A stretch of DNA of 64,000 nucleotides from Molanna angustata (GCA_963576475.1 OY754980.1:25512986-25576985), one strand, 5' to 3'. Shown: positions 11,300 to 22,495, counted from the stretch's first letter. The notes: generated by a model not told the origin, from the sequence alone. Program-made: numbers and translations.

Positions 11300-12590
11300 A
11301 TGTCTTAAGAATGTATAAGAGCTTCTAGTTTCTGACTTTTTTTTAGATGTTTGTCTACAGTAAAGGAATTTATTTTTTTTACACAAAAAATAAAAACAAA
11401 ATTTACTACAAATAAACAAAAACAATTATTATTTTTTATAGAATAATATTAAATTCAGAGACATTTCATTTGTTTATAATTTTCAAAACGTTGCCTTGGC
11501 CTTTGTAATTTAATCAGTTTTTGTTTATACTTATGAAATATGCATAATTCTGGCTTTTAAGATTCATAGTGATATTCCTTTCCATACCTAATATTGAAAA
11601 AGTCTTTTTGATTTCTTCATAATTTTCTGGTTTGTTGGAAGAAATTGTCAATAAGCTTGCCAGTGTACAATATATTTGTTTATATTATGTACAGAAAGAT
11701 AAATTAATGAATAAATAATTATACCCATCTACATAATTAAGATTAGTAAAAATTGGAGCATTGAAGACATCTTTCACCCTAAAATTAAATTTAAATACTT
11801 AAACTTTGTAAGAATAACAAGCAAAACATTAATTATTTATATTATTCCCGTCCAGCTGAAACAATTGTTCGTAATGTTTCCGTACCACCTTAGTTCTTTC
11901 AACACTTTAAATGCTTTTCTTTATATCATAGTGCCATATTTCAAACTGTGATTCGAACAATCCATTTTTTTTAATTAATTTCAATTTTTATTTTTATAGT
12001 TTTTTACAAAACTTATGCTTTTATGTTTATTGATAGATTTATAAAAAAACATTCCGTGTCTTGTTATAGAACATGACAAAAATCAACGTCGAATAGATTT
12101 TTTTTTATCGTAAACCGTGATATTCAGACAAGTTGTATAATTCTTGTCTCTAAATATGTAAGAAACGTGTACAAATTTATTTATAATGACTTGATTATTA
12201 TTTCTTTCATTTCTTTTTTACTTTTTTCAGGTTAAGGTTAGTTATTGGCAATAAGAACTTATGATCTAAGTATAGGATTCCATATGAATTAAAAAATATA
12301 TATAGAATAAACATTCATTTTGAGAAATTATGAAAACATGTTTACATTTGAGGGACATAGACAAATAATTACCCATATTGAAATTTGAACATTACAATGT
12401 GTACTTACTTAATATGTATTTATTTATAAAATTGATTGATTTAATTTGACAAACTCTATGCACAATCTCTTTCATAATTTTACAGGTTTGTTTTCTAAAG
12501 ATTTTTATTTTACATATTTAAAAAAATGGGCAACATACAAAAATACATATTTAACAATATAATAAATAAGAATAACATTGAGTAATGTAA
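11300..12590. other. AT-rich intergenic stretch
   Basis: No ORF of note. A SINE/LINE tail fragment lies at about 11626-11712 (GTTGGAAGAAATTG, CAATAAGCTTGCCAGTGTAC, ending in AATAAAT). The rest is simple AT-rich sequence with no structure I can support. Confidence 0.5.
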
Positions 12591-12598
12591 CTTATTAG

Positions 12599-12722
12599 CC
12601 CACCTTTGATTTCATGTTACATGTACTCACTGCTAGTAACAAAACATTGAATTCTTCTTGTCTAACGTGGCTCCTGAAAAGGTTTCTGGACATACAGAAT
12701 ATGCCCACGGACCTGATCCTTG
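12599..12722 (+). repeat. Dispersed repeat, inverted copy at 36808-36927
   Basis: CCACCTTTGATTTCATGTTA, CATGTACTCACTGCTAGTAA and ACATACAGAATATGCCCACG match the reverse complement of 36808-36927 closely. Both give a similar short peptide (for example LDIQNM), which may mark a common coding origin. The element class is unknown. Confidence 0.65.
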
Positions 12723-12809
12723 CCAAATTATTATATCTGGTAATGCATCAGTACAATGGCGAATTCAAATGTATTAAAAAAAATTACTTGTGTAAAAGAT
12801 GAGAATAAA

Positions 12810-13960
12810 TTGATAGAATCTGCAATAGTGAATCAATGTCAAATGCCATTGTATGATTTTATCATTGAAAAAAATTGTTGATTTTATGATGCAACTTTTT
12901 CAATATTAATATTCTTACATACCGAATCATGTAAATTCACTGATGTGACATTTTTTTCGGGGAATTAGGTACATATTGATTTGAAAAATGATATGAGTTG
13001 GGTTGATGGAGACCAAAGCTGTAGGGCTGTAGAGCCATCGAAGAAGAAGAAAAAGAAGTTGCAACCCGGGAAATATTTAATAATACTAAAAAAAATATAA
13101 CATATATTTAAATTTGTGTTTTTTATGACATTATTCATCATGCAAAAAGATTATCTGTTTATACGTAAATTGGCTACATTCTGTATACGATGAAGTATTT
13201 TCTTGAATAAGTACTCGATTATAATTATACAATGCGAAATACTTTTCAAATATATCCTATGGAGATAATCAAAGTAATTAATTTAGGGAATGTATTAGGA
13301 CGTATATGTACTTGTTATATGAATATATTCATTCTTTTAAAAAAATCCTGTCTCACTCTTATGTATTTAAAATCTCTCTCCGTAATCGTCTTGTCAGCAT
13401 CCATAGTTTTGGTAATTCATATTATGATATATTACTATGTACAGAAAGCAGCATTAAAAATTACATCTTTTCATTATTATTATTAAATTATTTGTTTAAA
13501 CATATACATATTGTCTAAATTAATATTCTCACAAGTGAATGTATTCATACTGTTTATGTTCAAATTTCAATATAAAATGTAATAATTATCATAAAATAAA
13601 AATTCAAGATGATCTTGTATTTCCCTTTATTAACTGTTGGTTTTGTATTTCTCTAATAAAGAATTCTTTCAAATTTTATGTATCTTTTTATTTATACCAA
13701 TATGAAAAAAATACTATTATTTTTAAATCTGTGAAAGGACTGGAATGTGAGGTGTGTCAGAGAACTCTTTGAACCGGTGCTGGGGAGATGCTTACATCCA
13801 ACTGATATCTAACGTTGGGGAAACTAACATAGCAGAAGAAGAATTCAATCCTACTATATCTATTATAGTCCATACATTATGTAAACATTTTCATTTTATA
13901 AGCCATTGAAACAAATCATTTAACATCCGTATTTTTTATTTATTTATTTTTCACACCTTT
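12810..13960. other. AT-rich stretch without a recognised gene
   Basis: Short ORFs at 13232-13518 and 13539-13772 overlap, are low in complexity and have no recognisable domain. A LINE-tail-like GAAGAAGAAGAAAAAGAAG run lies at about 13039-13058. Confidence 0.45.
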
Positions 13961-13974
13961 ATCACAAAGACTAT

Positions 13975-14120
13975 TATGAAGATTACTGCTGCCCAACTAG
14001 ATAACCCTGTTTTACCAAGCCAAATATTTGACATTTCAGTTTTGCATAGTTATTTTGTCTTTTCCAAAATTTTTTAGAACGGACACCAGACATCACAACA
14101 CAACAAATTACAATATTACA
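13975..14120 (+). repeat. Dispersed repeat block shared with 33905-34100
   Basis: GATTACTGCTGCCCAACTAG followed by AACCCTGTT occurs at both places, then a diverged stretch and ACGGACACCAGAC versus GCAGACACTG. It is probably part of a SINE or LINE family. No ORF. Confidence 0.5.
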
Positions 14121-14199
14121 TAGTTACTAATATCTTAAACATAAAAGTATAAACCGATACAGTAAATTTTGATATGGTATACGGTATAATATTATCTAT

Positions 14200-14300
14200 T
14201 AACACTCTTGTATCCTATAACCCAAGTGGAGAGCTTATTGCCATATGACAATTGCTTCCAACTAACCAGGAGGTGACAACCTGTTACATAGAATTGTCAT
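14200..14300 (-). repeat. SINE tail fragment
   Basis: GCTTATTGCCATATGACAAT and CTTCCAACTAACCAGGAGG correspond to the tail of the SINE at 36470-36676 in reverse orientation. The tRNA-like head is missing. Confidence 0.45.
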
Positions 14301-14324
14301 CTTGCTGTTACATAGCAATGTTTA

Positions 14325-15650
14325 GAACAGGAATACATTCCAGCAGAATGGAACAATGCAAACATTGTATTATTGCATAAAAAGGGACATGATAAAAAAT
14401 TAGAAAACTACAGACCAATAAGCCTCCTCTCACATCTATATAAACTACTCACAAGAATTATCTGTAACCGCTTAACCACTAAATTAGATAGAGAACAGGC
14501 AGGATTCTGTACAGGATATGGAACCAACGATCATCTGCAAACGCTGAAAAACATTATACAGAAGCACAGTGAATACAACTTGCCATTGGCCTTAGCCTTT
14601 ATTGATTTCGAAAAAGCTTTCGATTCAGTAGAGATATGGGCGATAATAGAATGTCTAAATAACTGCAGGATAGACCACCGATATTCACAGCTCCTTAAAA
14701 ATATATATTCCAACACGACCTTTACAATAAATCTGCATGAACCAACCCGAAAGATAGCCATTAAAAGGGGAGTCAGACAAGGAGACACAATTTCCCCCAA
14801 ACTATTCACTGCCGCACTTGAAGATGTCTTTAAGAAGCTTAAATGGGAGAACCGAGGAATAAATATAGACAGCGAATCCTTCACTAACTTGAGATTTGCA
14901 GATGATATCGTTCTCTTTGCAAACAATGAAGAAGAACTTGAATTGATGCTCAACGATGTCAATAATCTTTCGCGTAATGTGGGCCTTAAAATGAACTACT
15001 CTAAAACAAAAATTCTGTGCACTTTCAGAACAACCTCGACCAGTGATGGTAGACGGAAGGAATATTGAAAGAGGAGATTCATATATTTACCTCGGACATA
15101 AGCTAGGTGGAGACAATCAGGAAGCAGAGATCGAACGCAGGCGGGGCCTTGCATGGGCTGCATTCGGTAAACTGTCGTATATTCTCAGATCCAAACGATT
15201 TGCAAACCACTTGAAGAAAAAAGTATTTGATATGTGCATGCTCCCAGTACTGACATATGGTTTTGAAACTGTTATTTTTACAAAACGTACAGTACAGAAA
15301 CTCCGAGTAACGCAACGAGCAATGGAGAGGAGGATGCTAAACATTAGTCTTCGTGATCGAAAACGCAACGAATGGATCAGAGAAAGGACAAAAGTTACCG
15401 ATGTTGCATACAAGGTAGCTTCCTTAAAATGGAATTGGGCTGGCCATGTAGTAAGGACAGCAGATGATCGATGGACCAAACGCACCCTGGAGTGGCGACC
15501 GAGAACTGGACGCAGAAACCCGGGCAGACCGCAAACAAGATGGTCTGATGACATAAACGAGTGGCAGGTCAATGGCACAGGGTGGCGAGGGATAGGGAAG
15601 CATGGAGGTTGAAAGGGGAGGCCTATGTCCAACACTGGACGAATAATGGC
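14325..15650 (+). pseudogene. RTE-like non-LTR reverse transcriptase, truncated and frame-shifted
   Basis: The open frame begins inside the RT domain with EYIPAEWNNANIVLLHKKG and carries NYRPISLL, AFIDFEKAFDSVE (motif A), RGVRQGDTISP (motif B) and LRFADDIVLFA (motif C with the catalytic FADD). At about 15043-15068 the frame changes, then ERGDSYIYLGHKLGGDNQE and the thumb continue to WRPRTGRRNPGRPQTRWSDD. A second slip near 15570 disrupts the last residues (RGEAYVQHW lies in another frame). The endonuclease region and 5' end are absent. The motifs and C-terminal tail fit the RTE clade (family knowledge). Confidence 0.85.
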
Positions 15651-16065
15651 TGATGATGAACCAGATATGTTAAATTAATAGTGACAAAAAAGTGGCCTTA
15701 ATATTTCACTTCCTCTCAGAATACGGGTTGCCTCTTCGTTCAAATACTGAAAGTACTCTCAGTACATAGGTACTTCCTTTTTCACCACATCTTTCTCCAT
15801 ATAAGCAGCTCGTCTTTGGAATCACATCCTATCGCAACTTCGAGTTTCATTAACACTTCCCGCTTTCTAAAGAAATCTGAGGAATCATTTCCTTACACAT
15901 AACACTTAAATTTGTCTCATCCTATCCTTGTTCCCCCTTCTCTTTTCCCCTCTGTTTCTGTATTGTTTTTGTTTTATATGTAATTATAATTTTAATATAT
16001 GTTGTGTTCATAAAAATTGTTGGTATGTATCATAAATATAATATTTTTCACCAAATGAATATTGA

Positions 16066-16130
16066 ATATGGTTGTTTGGAAAATATTGCCATGTAGCAAT
16101 AAGCCCGCCATTGTATGTAATAATAAAAAA
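16066..16130 (+). repeat. SINE/LINE tail fragment
   Basis: GGTTGTTTGGAAAATATTGC, then CATGTAGCAATAAGCCCGCC and ATTGTATGTAATAATAAAAA. The same tail occurs at 11626-11712 and 32785-32872. Confidence 0.6.
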
Positions 16131-16794
16131 CCTCCTGATATTGAGCAATATTTATAGCATAAGTATACAATTTATTGCTTTCATCAGGAATAATTCGAAT
16201 TTTACTTTCGTATGATGTTTTAAAATATTAATAATATTATTTAATTACTCCAATTCCTTCTTCCACAAACTGAACTATTTTTTATATTAATTTAAATATA
16301 TTATATATGTGAGAAAATAATGGTTGAATCTTTATAATTATAGGTACTCAATGTTTAGTTACATTGAACTATTCGCGTACATTTTTTTGTTTTTGTTGAA
16401 TTTATTTCAGAAAAGAGAAAGCTTTTCGGTTTTCAGTACTTAAACTGACTTAAATCATAAAAATGATGGCAGTAAATTCCTACCTCCATTATTTTTAACA
16501 AATCTTTCGAATAGGTATTCGGTATAATCATCAAGTATTTCGTCGAATATAATTTTATGTTCTACCGGTCAAAAGATGAACTACAAATGATCGCAGTCGG
16601 TAATGCAGTTATTCTGTGCAGTTATTATTCTTCCAAGGTTGTGGTTGTAAATATCAGTATTACTGAAATATTTATTTTATGAAACGTCTGTCATTTTATT
16701 TTTAATTGATAAACGAAATAAGACCATTTATACAAATAGTAAAATAAGTATTAATTTGTCGGTATTTTAAGTATCCAAACCTGTAGAAATGCAG

Positions 16795-16982
16795 CAATGC
16801 CCCCAAGTCAAATTGAAAACGCTGTTCGTTTTCGCCAAGCGCTAATTTTTTTTTGTATGGGATTTGACGTTTGTTGTTTGTTATTGTAGAAAAAATTTCT
16901 ACAACAAACGTCAAATCCCATACAAAAAAAATTAGCGCTTGGCGAAAACGAACAGCGTTTTCAATTTGACTTGGGGGCATTG
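16795..16982. mobile_element. Palindromic MITE, TTTGTATGGGATTTGACG core family
   Basis: The arms CAATGCCCCCAAGTCAAATT and its reverse complement at 16963-16982 extend inward through GAACAGCGTTTTC and the core GTATGGGATTTGACG, so almost the whole 188 bp folds on itself. The centre is TTGTAGAAAAAATTTCTACAA. Related palindromes lie at 33693-33847 and 46515-46674. It sits about 330 bp before the PACS start codon. Confidence 0.8.
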
Positions 16983-17218
16983 TGTATAATGTTACCACCA
17001 AAAATTTAAATAACCATAGCTGCGTTCAAAACCTTTCCAATATATTATGTATATTGTATACAACGTTGCCGCTTTTATGGCCCTCTGTCGGATTTTATTA
17101 GAAACTGACACATTGTTTCGGCTATCGTGAAAGCGAGTCGAAGTGATCTGTCAAATAGTTTTTGTCCTGCGGCAGTTGTTAGTTTACGGTGATCTTAAAA
17201 ATATTATATTCTATCAAA

Positions 17219-17233
17219 ATGGTAGTGAAATAG
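17219..17233 (+). promoter_or_regulatory. Short upstream ORF in the PACS 5' leader
   Basis: ATG GTA GTG AAA TAG forms a four-codon uORF in good context (CAAAATGG), 78 bases before the PACS ATG, if the leader is transcribed and unspliced here. It could dampen translation of the main ORF. The transcript start is unknown; a C+G-richer stretch at about 17040-17200 is a plausible promoter and leader. Confidence 0.35.
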
Positions 17234-17311
17234 GTGCATCATTTATACATTGTGTGGTAGTGCGTTGATTTTTATTGTGTCCAGTGTTGTAAACCTTTGT
17301 GTTCTTTCAAA

Positions 17312-17421
17312 ATGACAGAAAAAGTGAAATCGGAAAAGATGACTAATGTCAGCAAGCCCGTTCCTATGAAACTGTTCGCCACTTGGGAAGTAGACAGGAC
17401 ACCGTCAAACTGCGTTCCAAG
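17312..17421 (+). CDS. PACS-family sorting protein, first coding exon only
   Basis: The CAAAATG start matches the insect translation-start context and opens 36 codons plus 2 bases, ending CCAAG|GTAAAT, a good donor. After a short polar leader the peptide reads MKLFATWEVDRTPSNCVP, which I recognise as the start of the furin(cargo)-binding region of phosphofurin acidic cluster sorting proteins (PACS1/PACS2; KrT95D in Drosophila). Family knowledge: PACS proteins bind acidic-cluster cargo and adaptors to steer trafficking between the TGN, endosomes and ER. The next residues should begin L-x-S-L-T-L. I could not find that exon by eye before 64000, so the gene is partial here and intron 1 may exceed 46 kb. 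Confidence 0.85.
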
Positions 17422-18440
17422 GTAAATTGACGTTAGAATATACTAGATTGTTTATTTTATTATATCTGTGTATCTTTAGCGTGTCATCTTCGTGTTATAA
17501 AATGCTTTAAAAGTCAGCGACGGTTCGTTGACTCGCCGAGGCGTCACCCCATTCACTGTGACAAACCTCTGTCAGGGCTATAATTGCGCAACAATGTTTG
17601 TATACACTGCATGAAAATATGCCGATTATTTGCGTAAATAACCGGGAAAAACGATTTTGTAAATTCACAATATCGTGGCGCACTTTTGGACGAAGTATTC
17701 TTATTTTTGTTGCGGGATACAAATATGTAAATAGTAAACCTGTCATTCGGTGTTTCATTCATGTTATTGAGATAATTGAAACATCTTCATTACACTTATT
17801 ATATATTCCATGGGGGTATAATATATTCATATTCAATCTGTGGACGGATCAATTCATTCTCCGGGGCTTAAAACCAAGTGGAATTTCCGAAATCACTATG
17901 AAGCAATGAAAATATTTAATCGTTAACATTCCAAATTGACATAATACACATTTAAATATCTGTTTTTACAAATTTTATTTAAGAGATAAGTTGTGGCCTG
18001 TCATACATATCACATTATCACTTCATAAAATGTTATTATCATCAGTATATATACACACATAAACTGTTATCATAATATTATTATTATTAACTATTATTTA
18101 TTTAAGTATCGTCGATGATTGTGTATATTTTATAAATAAATCAAAACTATAACGGCTTTATTCTTTAAGATTATGTACAATATTCTTTGATCATTTTAAA
18201 TAATTTATTTGTATGTGTGAACATTGGTATATTTATCATGGAAATGGACTTAAATGAATAATATTAGTTGTGCCTGTAGGGACATATTATATGAGATACA
18301 TTTTGATTTATATATCCAAACCATTTATCAGTTATAACATAAGCATTTTTTATTATTTTCATGTAAAAAATATAAATATATATTATTTACTCTATATAGT
18401 AGGGAGTCATGATTTCACAATTTTTAAGCTTATTTTGTAC
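17422..18440 (+). other. Proximal part of PACS intron 1, no gene seen
   Basis: After the donor the DNA becomes AT-rich. Short ORFs in both directions show no recognisable domain and overlap each other antisense. Nothing here resembles the expected PACS exon 2. Confidence 0.5.
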
Positions 18441-19410
18441 ATCAATTTCTCAACGGGTATCATGTAGAGAGTGCACACTGTGAGTTTCGTTGTGATGTGT
18501 TTGTAATTATGGCGTACGGAATTATTATTTTTGTGTCCTCTCTACAGCCCAAACTAATTAATCCGATCGACTTCATATTTACATCATACTTATGTGTAAA
18601 GTGCATAGACCTAGAGGAGAGCTGATTAGTTTTCCATAGACAACTTTTAATTCTCTATGATTTCATCATTTGCGTTGTTTTTTTGTGTCCTCTACAGCCC
18701 AAACTATAAGTCCGATTGACTTCATATTAACATCATATGTGCAAAGTGCATAGACCTAGAGCTGATAAGTTTTCCATAGATATCCGTTAATATCTTCTGT
18801 ATGATTTTTCATCTGTCCAATTTTTTAAAATGCTCTCACGGTCTTGAAAATCGAGTTTTTTTTTATACTGTTTGAAATTACGATCTATGGTTTGCCATAT
18901 TATCAATGTGAAATAAATTTCATATTTGTATTAAAAATGTATATACTTAACATAAATAAAATAGCTTCTGCAAGGGAAAATTGAGTGATCAACTTCATAT
19001 TGATATTGTATGTTTCTCTATAGACAAGTGTATTTTTTACTCTCCGCTTCTATCTTCTTCAAGGGGTAGGCAGTGAGAAACGAACACCGCATTCTTCTAT
19101 CTTGTCACATGCATCGCCTCATCAACGTTGATACACTGTCTCATACATGCTCATCTTGCTAGTTATGCAATTTGACTTAAAATTTCTCAACAGGTATCAT
19201 GTAGAAAATACATACTATGTGTTTCTTGACAATGTTTTTGTGTGTATGGTGTATTGTGAAAACTTATGTCTCTGGGAATCTTATGTTTGTTTAAGAATCT
19301 AATAGAAATGTACTTCATAAAAATGCATTTAGAGATTGTCGACATTTCAAGAAGAAAACATGAACGCTTACTATGGTGTGGAGAGTTTAGTGTTGGCCAC
19401 AAACCATTAC
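18440..19410 (+). repeat. Diverged relatives of the CTCCTCACTAA family
   Basis: TTTCTCAACGGGTATCATGT (18447) and TTTCTCAACAGGTATCATGT (19183) introduce similar blocks. The stretch ends with GAGAGTTTAGTGTTGGCCAC at about 19380, close to the GCGTTGGCCACAACCC end of that family. The tandem pair at 18528-18790 lies inside. Boundaries are not clear. Confidence 0.4.
18528..18790 (+). repeat. Two-copy tandem duplication, ~152-bp period
   Basis: TTTTGTGTCCTCTCTACAGC with CCAAACTA, TCCGATCGACTTCATATT, AAGTGCATAGACCTAGAG and AGTTTTCCATAGA recurs from 18680 as TTTTGTGTCCTCTACAGCCC and so on. The copies differ by small indels. No ORF. Confidence 0.75.
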
Positions 19411-19419
19411 TATAGTTTA

Positions 19420-19950
19420 CTATAGGTGTTTATTATAAATATTGAAATAAAGGTACTAACTCGTTGATAATATAGCTCCGCGTTTTGTGGTGATAGTAAC
19501 GACCATTTTATGAATTTTTTTATTTAGAATCATTTTCTATATATAGTCTGCGATCTACGTTCACTGTTAATTATCGTTATTAAACTTCAAATTCTGCAAT
19601 ATAGAGCACCCTATAATCAACAAGTACCTACCTTTACACTGTTACTCTTCTGGTGGAAACATCTCTTCATTATTTTCAAATAATTAGTTTTCTTAATTTT
19701 CAAATTAGGATTATTTATTTATTTATTTTACTTTCGGCGTTTGCCATTTACATGAAGTTTTCACAAAAGATACAAAAGATAGTAGGTACATAATAATGTG
19801 TGAAAATACATAAAAACAAACATACCCAATCTATAAACAATGAAAATGAAAATAAAAGCAAAAAGAAATAAAAAAACGAAATAAGTCTATAGCTTATAAA
19901 AAATAAACAAAAATACATTCAAAGAAAAATAATAACTATAACCAATTCCT
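19420..19950. other. AT-rich stretch without a recognised feature
   Basis: A TTTATTTATTTATTTTAC run at about 19710-19731 resembles a LINE or SINE poly(A)-type tail in reverse. Nothing else stands out. Confidence 0.4.
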
Positions 19951-20045
19951 TACACCCTGCACAAGTGGTGAGTTTTTTTTTCCAATATTGGTAATATATC
20001 TTCCAACTAACCAGTGATTCCAGTCCAGAAATGTAATTCTAGTTT
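19951..20045 (-). repeat. SINE tail fragment
   Basis: CTTACACCCTGCACAAGTGG and CTTCCAACTAACCAGTGATT match, in reverse, the tail of the SINE at 36470-36676 (GCACAGGGTGCAAGG, GGTTAGTTGGAAGAG). The tRNA-like head is missing. Confidence 0.55.
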
Positions 20046-20742
20046 TTGATTGGCCTGTCGTCGTATTAATATTTTCAATAGTTTTATTCATTACAAATCA
20101 CGGATGAATTATTTGATACTCACGTTTTCAAATTGGCCGCTTCTTCATCAGGAGGGATGATGACGGTTGCATATAGGGCGTAATGAAGTCTTTATTACTA
20201 ATAAAACTATGTAAAATTAGGTAAGTATACGACATGGTGACTAAGTATTGTATAATATTTACTTTGTTTAGCGATTGCATATAAGTCAAACAATGGAAAT
20301 ATTTCAGTTTAATGTCGTTCACATAATATATATTATAATATGATGTATTTTATGTATGTATGTATGTATATAGTGCATGCCAACCAGCATGTGCTCTGTG
20401 GAATGACCAGATACGACCCATCATCAGAGTGTTTATTGAGGCAGGCACTGCGCTGCACTGGCTGCATTTATTGTTATTCAGACGGATGTTTAATGTTTAA
20501 TTTTGTGATGAAGGTACAACAGATAACAATATAATGATCATGATGATAATGTCGTGTAGGTATTGTGTATAATTGTCACCATGTTGCCATCACTCTTTTA
20601 AAGTTAGTGTCGTTTCTAGAATATTATTTATGTATTCGAAAGTATTAATTACTTATTTTAATTTTCCATGAAATTTAATTTAATTGCTATGAAACATTAT
20701 TTTGAACGTTATTTTTTTTTAACGAACGTTATATTTTTGTTG

Positions 20743-21080
20743 TTTGTAAGATGAAGAAAGATATCATTAATAGAATGAAAGTGAACACACTGAGATGGTT
20801 TGGCCACATGGGTAGAATGAATGAGGAACGACTGACGAAGAAAATATACAATGCGGATAGGATTGGATTGAGAGGCCGGGGCCGCCCAAGAAAAGGATGG
20901 CACGACCATGTGAACGATATTTTGAAAGACGGAAATGTTAGAAGCGTGTACAATAGACGAACATGTATGAGACGATGCATGAATGTTGACGAGGCGATGA
21001 ATGTGTGCCAGGATAGAAAGATATGGCGTTCGGTTCTCTCTGCCTACCCCGTAACGGACATGGCGTGATGGTATGTATGT
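20743..21080 (+). pseudogene. LINE C-terminal fragment with (ATGT)n-type tail
   Basis: The longest continuous frame is 20751-21068: VNTLRWFGHMGRMNEERLTK, GRGRPRKGWHDHVNDILKDG, MNVDEAMNVCQDRKIWRSVL. This is the RWxGHxxRM...GRPRxxW tail of a non-LTR polymerase. It ends CGGACATGGCGTGATGGTAT then GTATGTAT. The same tail occurs at 2770, 11140 and 48170, so the family is abundant here. This insertion is 5'-truncated. Confidence 0.75.
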
Positions 21081-21266
21081 ATTTTTTTATTGTTTTTAAT
21101 ATATTTTACTTGTATGCAAGTATTAGTCGTGTTTTTATCTAGGGATTGCAATTGCTTGATCCCGGATCCAGCAATCCAGCTGGATCCAACACATTTTACG
21201 GCTTGCTGGATCCAGCAAAATCCAGCGCCGCGAATCCGCAATTAATTAATTTTCAAATAATGGCGT

Positions 21267-21455
21267 ACAGGGGGGCAAATCTGGTTCAATCGGCGAAATG
21301 AAAACCCTCGTCATTACCCATATCATGGATATAATTATTATATGGAGTTCTACAATATCTTTAGATGTCATAGAACTCCATACGATAATTATATCCATGA
21401 TATGGGTAATCACTGGGATTTTGATTTCGCCGGTCGAACCAGACTTGCCCCCCAG
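21267..21455. mobile_element. Palindromic MITE with G6/C6 ends
   Basis: The arms start GGGGGGCAAATCTGGTTC and end GAACCAGACTTGCCCCCC. The inner arms ATTACCCATATCATGGATAT and its complement pair around a ~20-base centre near 21355-21370. Arm identity is high (about 90% by eye). No ORF. Confidence 0.75.
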
Positions 21456-21477
21456 GTCTACCTTTTTATTAATAAAC

Positions 21478-21753
21478 ATTCAGAATCCACTTTTTTTAAC
21501 TTTTCTACGGACAATTCTTGGTAGAACTCCATTTCAAATAATAAATAAATTTGGAATGGTAAAATAAAACCAAAGTTTTCAGTTCTACTAATTTAATGAC
21601 ACTGACTAGTTTCGGTCATCCAGTGACCATTTTCAACACTTTGAAAATGGTCACTGGATGACCGAAACTAGTCAGTGTCATTAAATTAGTAGAACTGAAA
21701 ACTTTGGTTTTATTTTACCATTCCAAATTTATTTATTATTTATTCAGAATCCA
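21478..21753. mobile_element. Penelope-like foldback with 12-bp target duplication
   Basis: ATTCAGAATCCA occurs at 21478-21489 and again at 21742-21753, flanking the insert. Arms 21536-21636 and 21641-21742 are near-perfect reverse complements with a 4-base loop (CACT). The unpaired left part includes ACGGACAATTCTTGGTAGAA, shared with the 79-bp tandem repeat at 50738-50980. The right arm contains CTGGATGACCGAAACTAGTC, with the box order of a hammerhead-like Penelope terminal motif. The element class is inferred. Confidence 0.6.
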
Positions 21754-22078
21754 TGTTAATTTGTAACAACTCTTACACAAAATCTTTTTTTTTTAAGAAG
21801 TTATTATACGAAATATGACTTCTTTATGTACAAAAATATTAATCAAATAATATACTTACTTATGATTAAAAATACAGGCAGGTTGTCTTTACTTATGAGA
21901 ATATTTCATTTTTTATTAAAAATTGCTGAATCCAGCGCAGGGTAATTTTTAAGAAAATTCACAAAAATCCTGGTGGATTGCTATCCCTAGTTTTGTCGTA
22001 TTTTTGTGGCTAAGTTAACGTGCAGTATTCCTTAGTTTTATTATATTTATTTGTTTTTTTCCTATTTCTCTTCTGGAA

Positions 22079-22233
22079 ATTAACAGGTACTATGTCAAAT
22101 ATTTATTAAACACGCACCCGATAACAATTTGCCACATTCTGGAGACTTACGATATTTTTATCGTCTCATAGATCCAGTCTGAATACACAATTAAAAACCG
22201 TGTCTCCACCGGGAAACGAACCACGAAAGCCGG
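22079..22233 (-). repeat. tRNA-derived SINE with internal deletion
   Basis: The body (GCACCCGATAACAATTTGCC, ACATTCTGGAGACTTACG) and TCTCCACCGGGAAACGAACC match the SINE at 7924-8123, but about 40 bases between the B box and the A-box region are missing, so the head runs straight into CACGAAAGCC. Confidence 0.75.
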
Positions 22234-22495
22234 CATTATCTTACTATTTTCATCTGGACGATTAGAGAAAATTGACAAATGTACCAGTGTACATTATTAT
22301 AATATGTACCTAGGTACAGTAAGTGGATATAAAAGGCTTCAAACTATCTCGAGACATTTTTTCGTTCTTGTATTGGTTAGAATTCCAAAGGAGGAGAGAT
22401 TGAGGTTTATTAATTCTCACGTTAATTTTCTCACTTCTCTGGACTTGAAACACTGATTACATAGTTGAACGTAATTGCCATTTGGATATATGTAC

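Larger units (their letters stand above)
21141..21989. mobile_element. Nonautonomous TIR element hosting two nested insertions
   Basis: The left end CTAGGGATTGCAATTGCTTG is followed by GGATCCAGCAATCCAGCTGG repeats. The right end GAATCCAGCGCAGGG continues to GGTGGATTGCTATCCCTAG. The outermost TAGGGATTGCAAT and ATTGCTATCCCTA are inverted to each other. The palindrome at 21267-21455 and the Penelope-like foldback at 21490-21742 lie inside. The hAT-like look of the subterminal repeats is inference. Confidence 0.55.

Noticed and set aside
15117..15635. 172-codon minus-strand frame
   Set aside because: Antisense shadow of the RTE-like reverse transcriptase on the plus strand.
14325..15650. Group II intron or bacterial-type reverse transcriptase
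   Set aside because: Motif spacing, FADD and the RWxGH...GRP tail are those of insect non-LTR elements.
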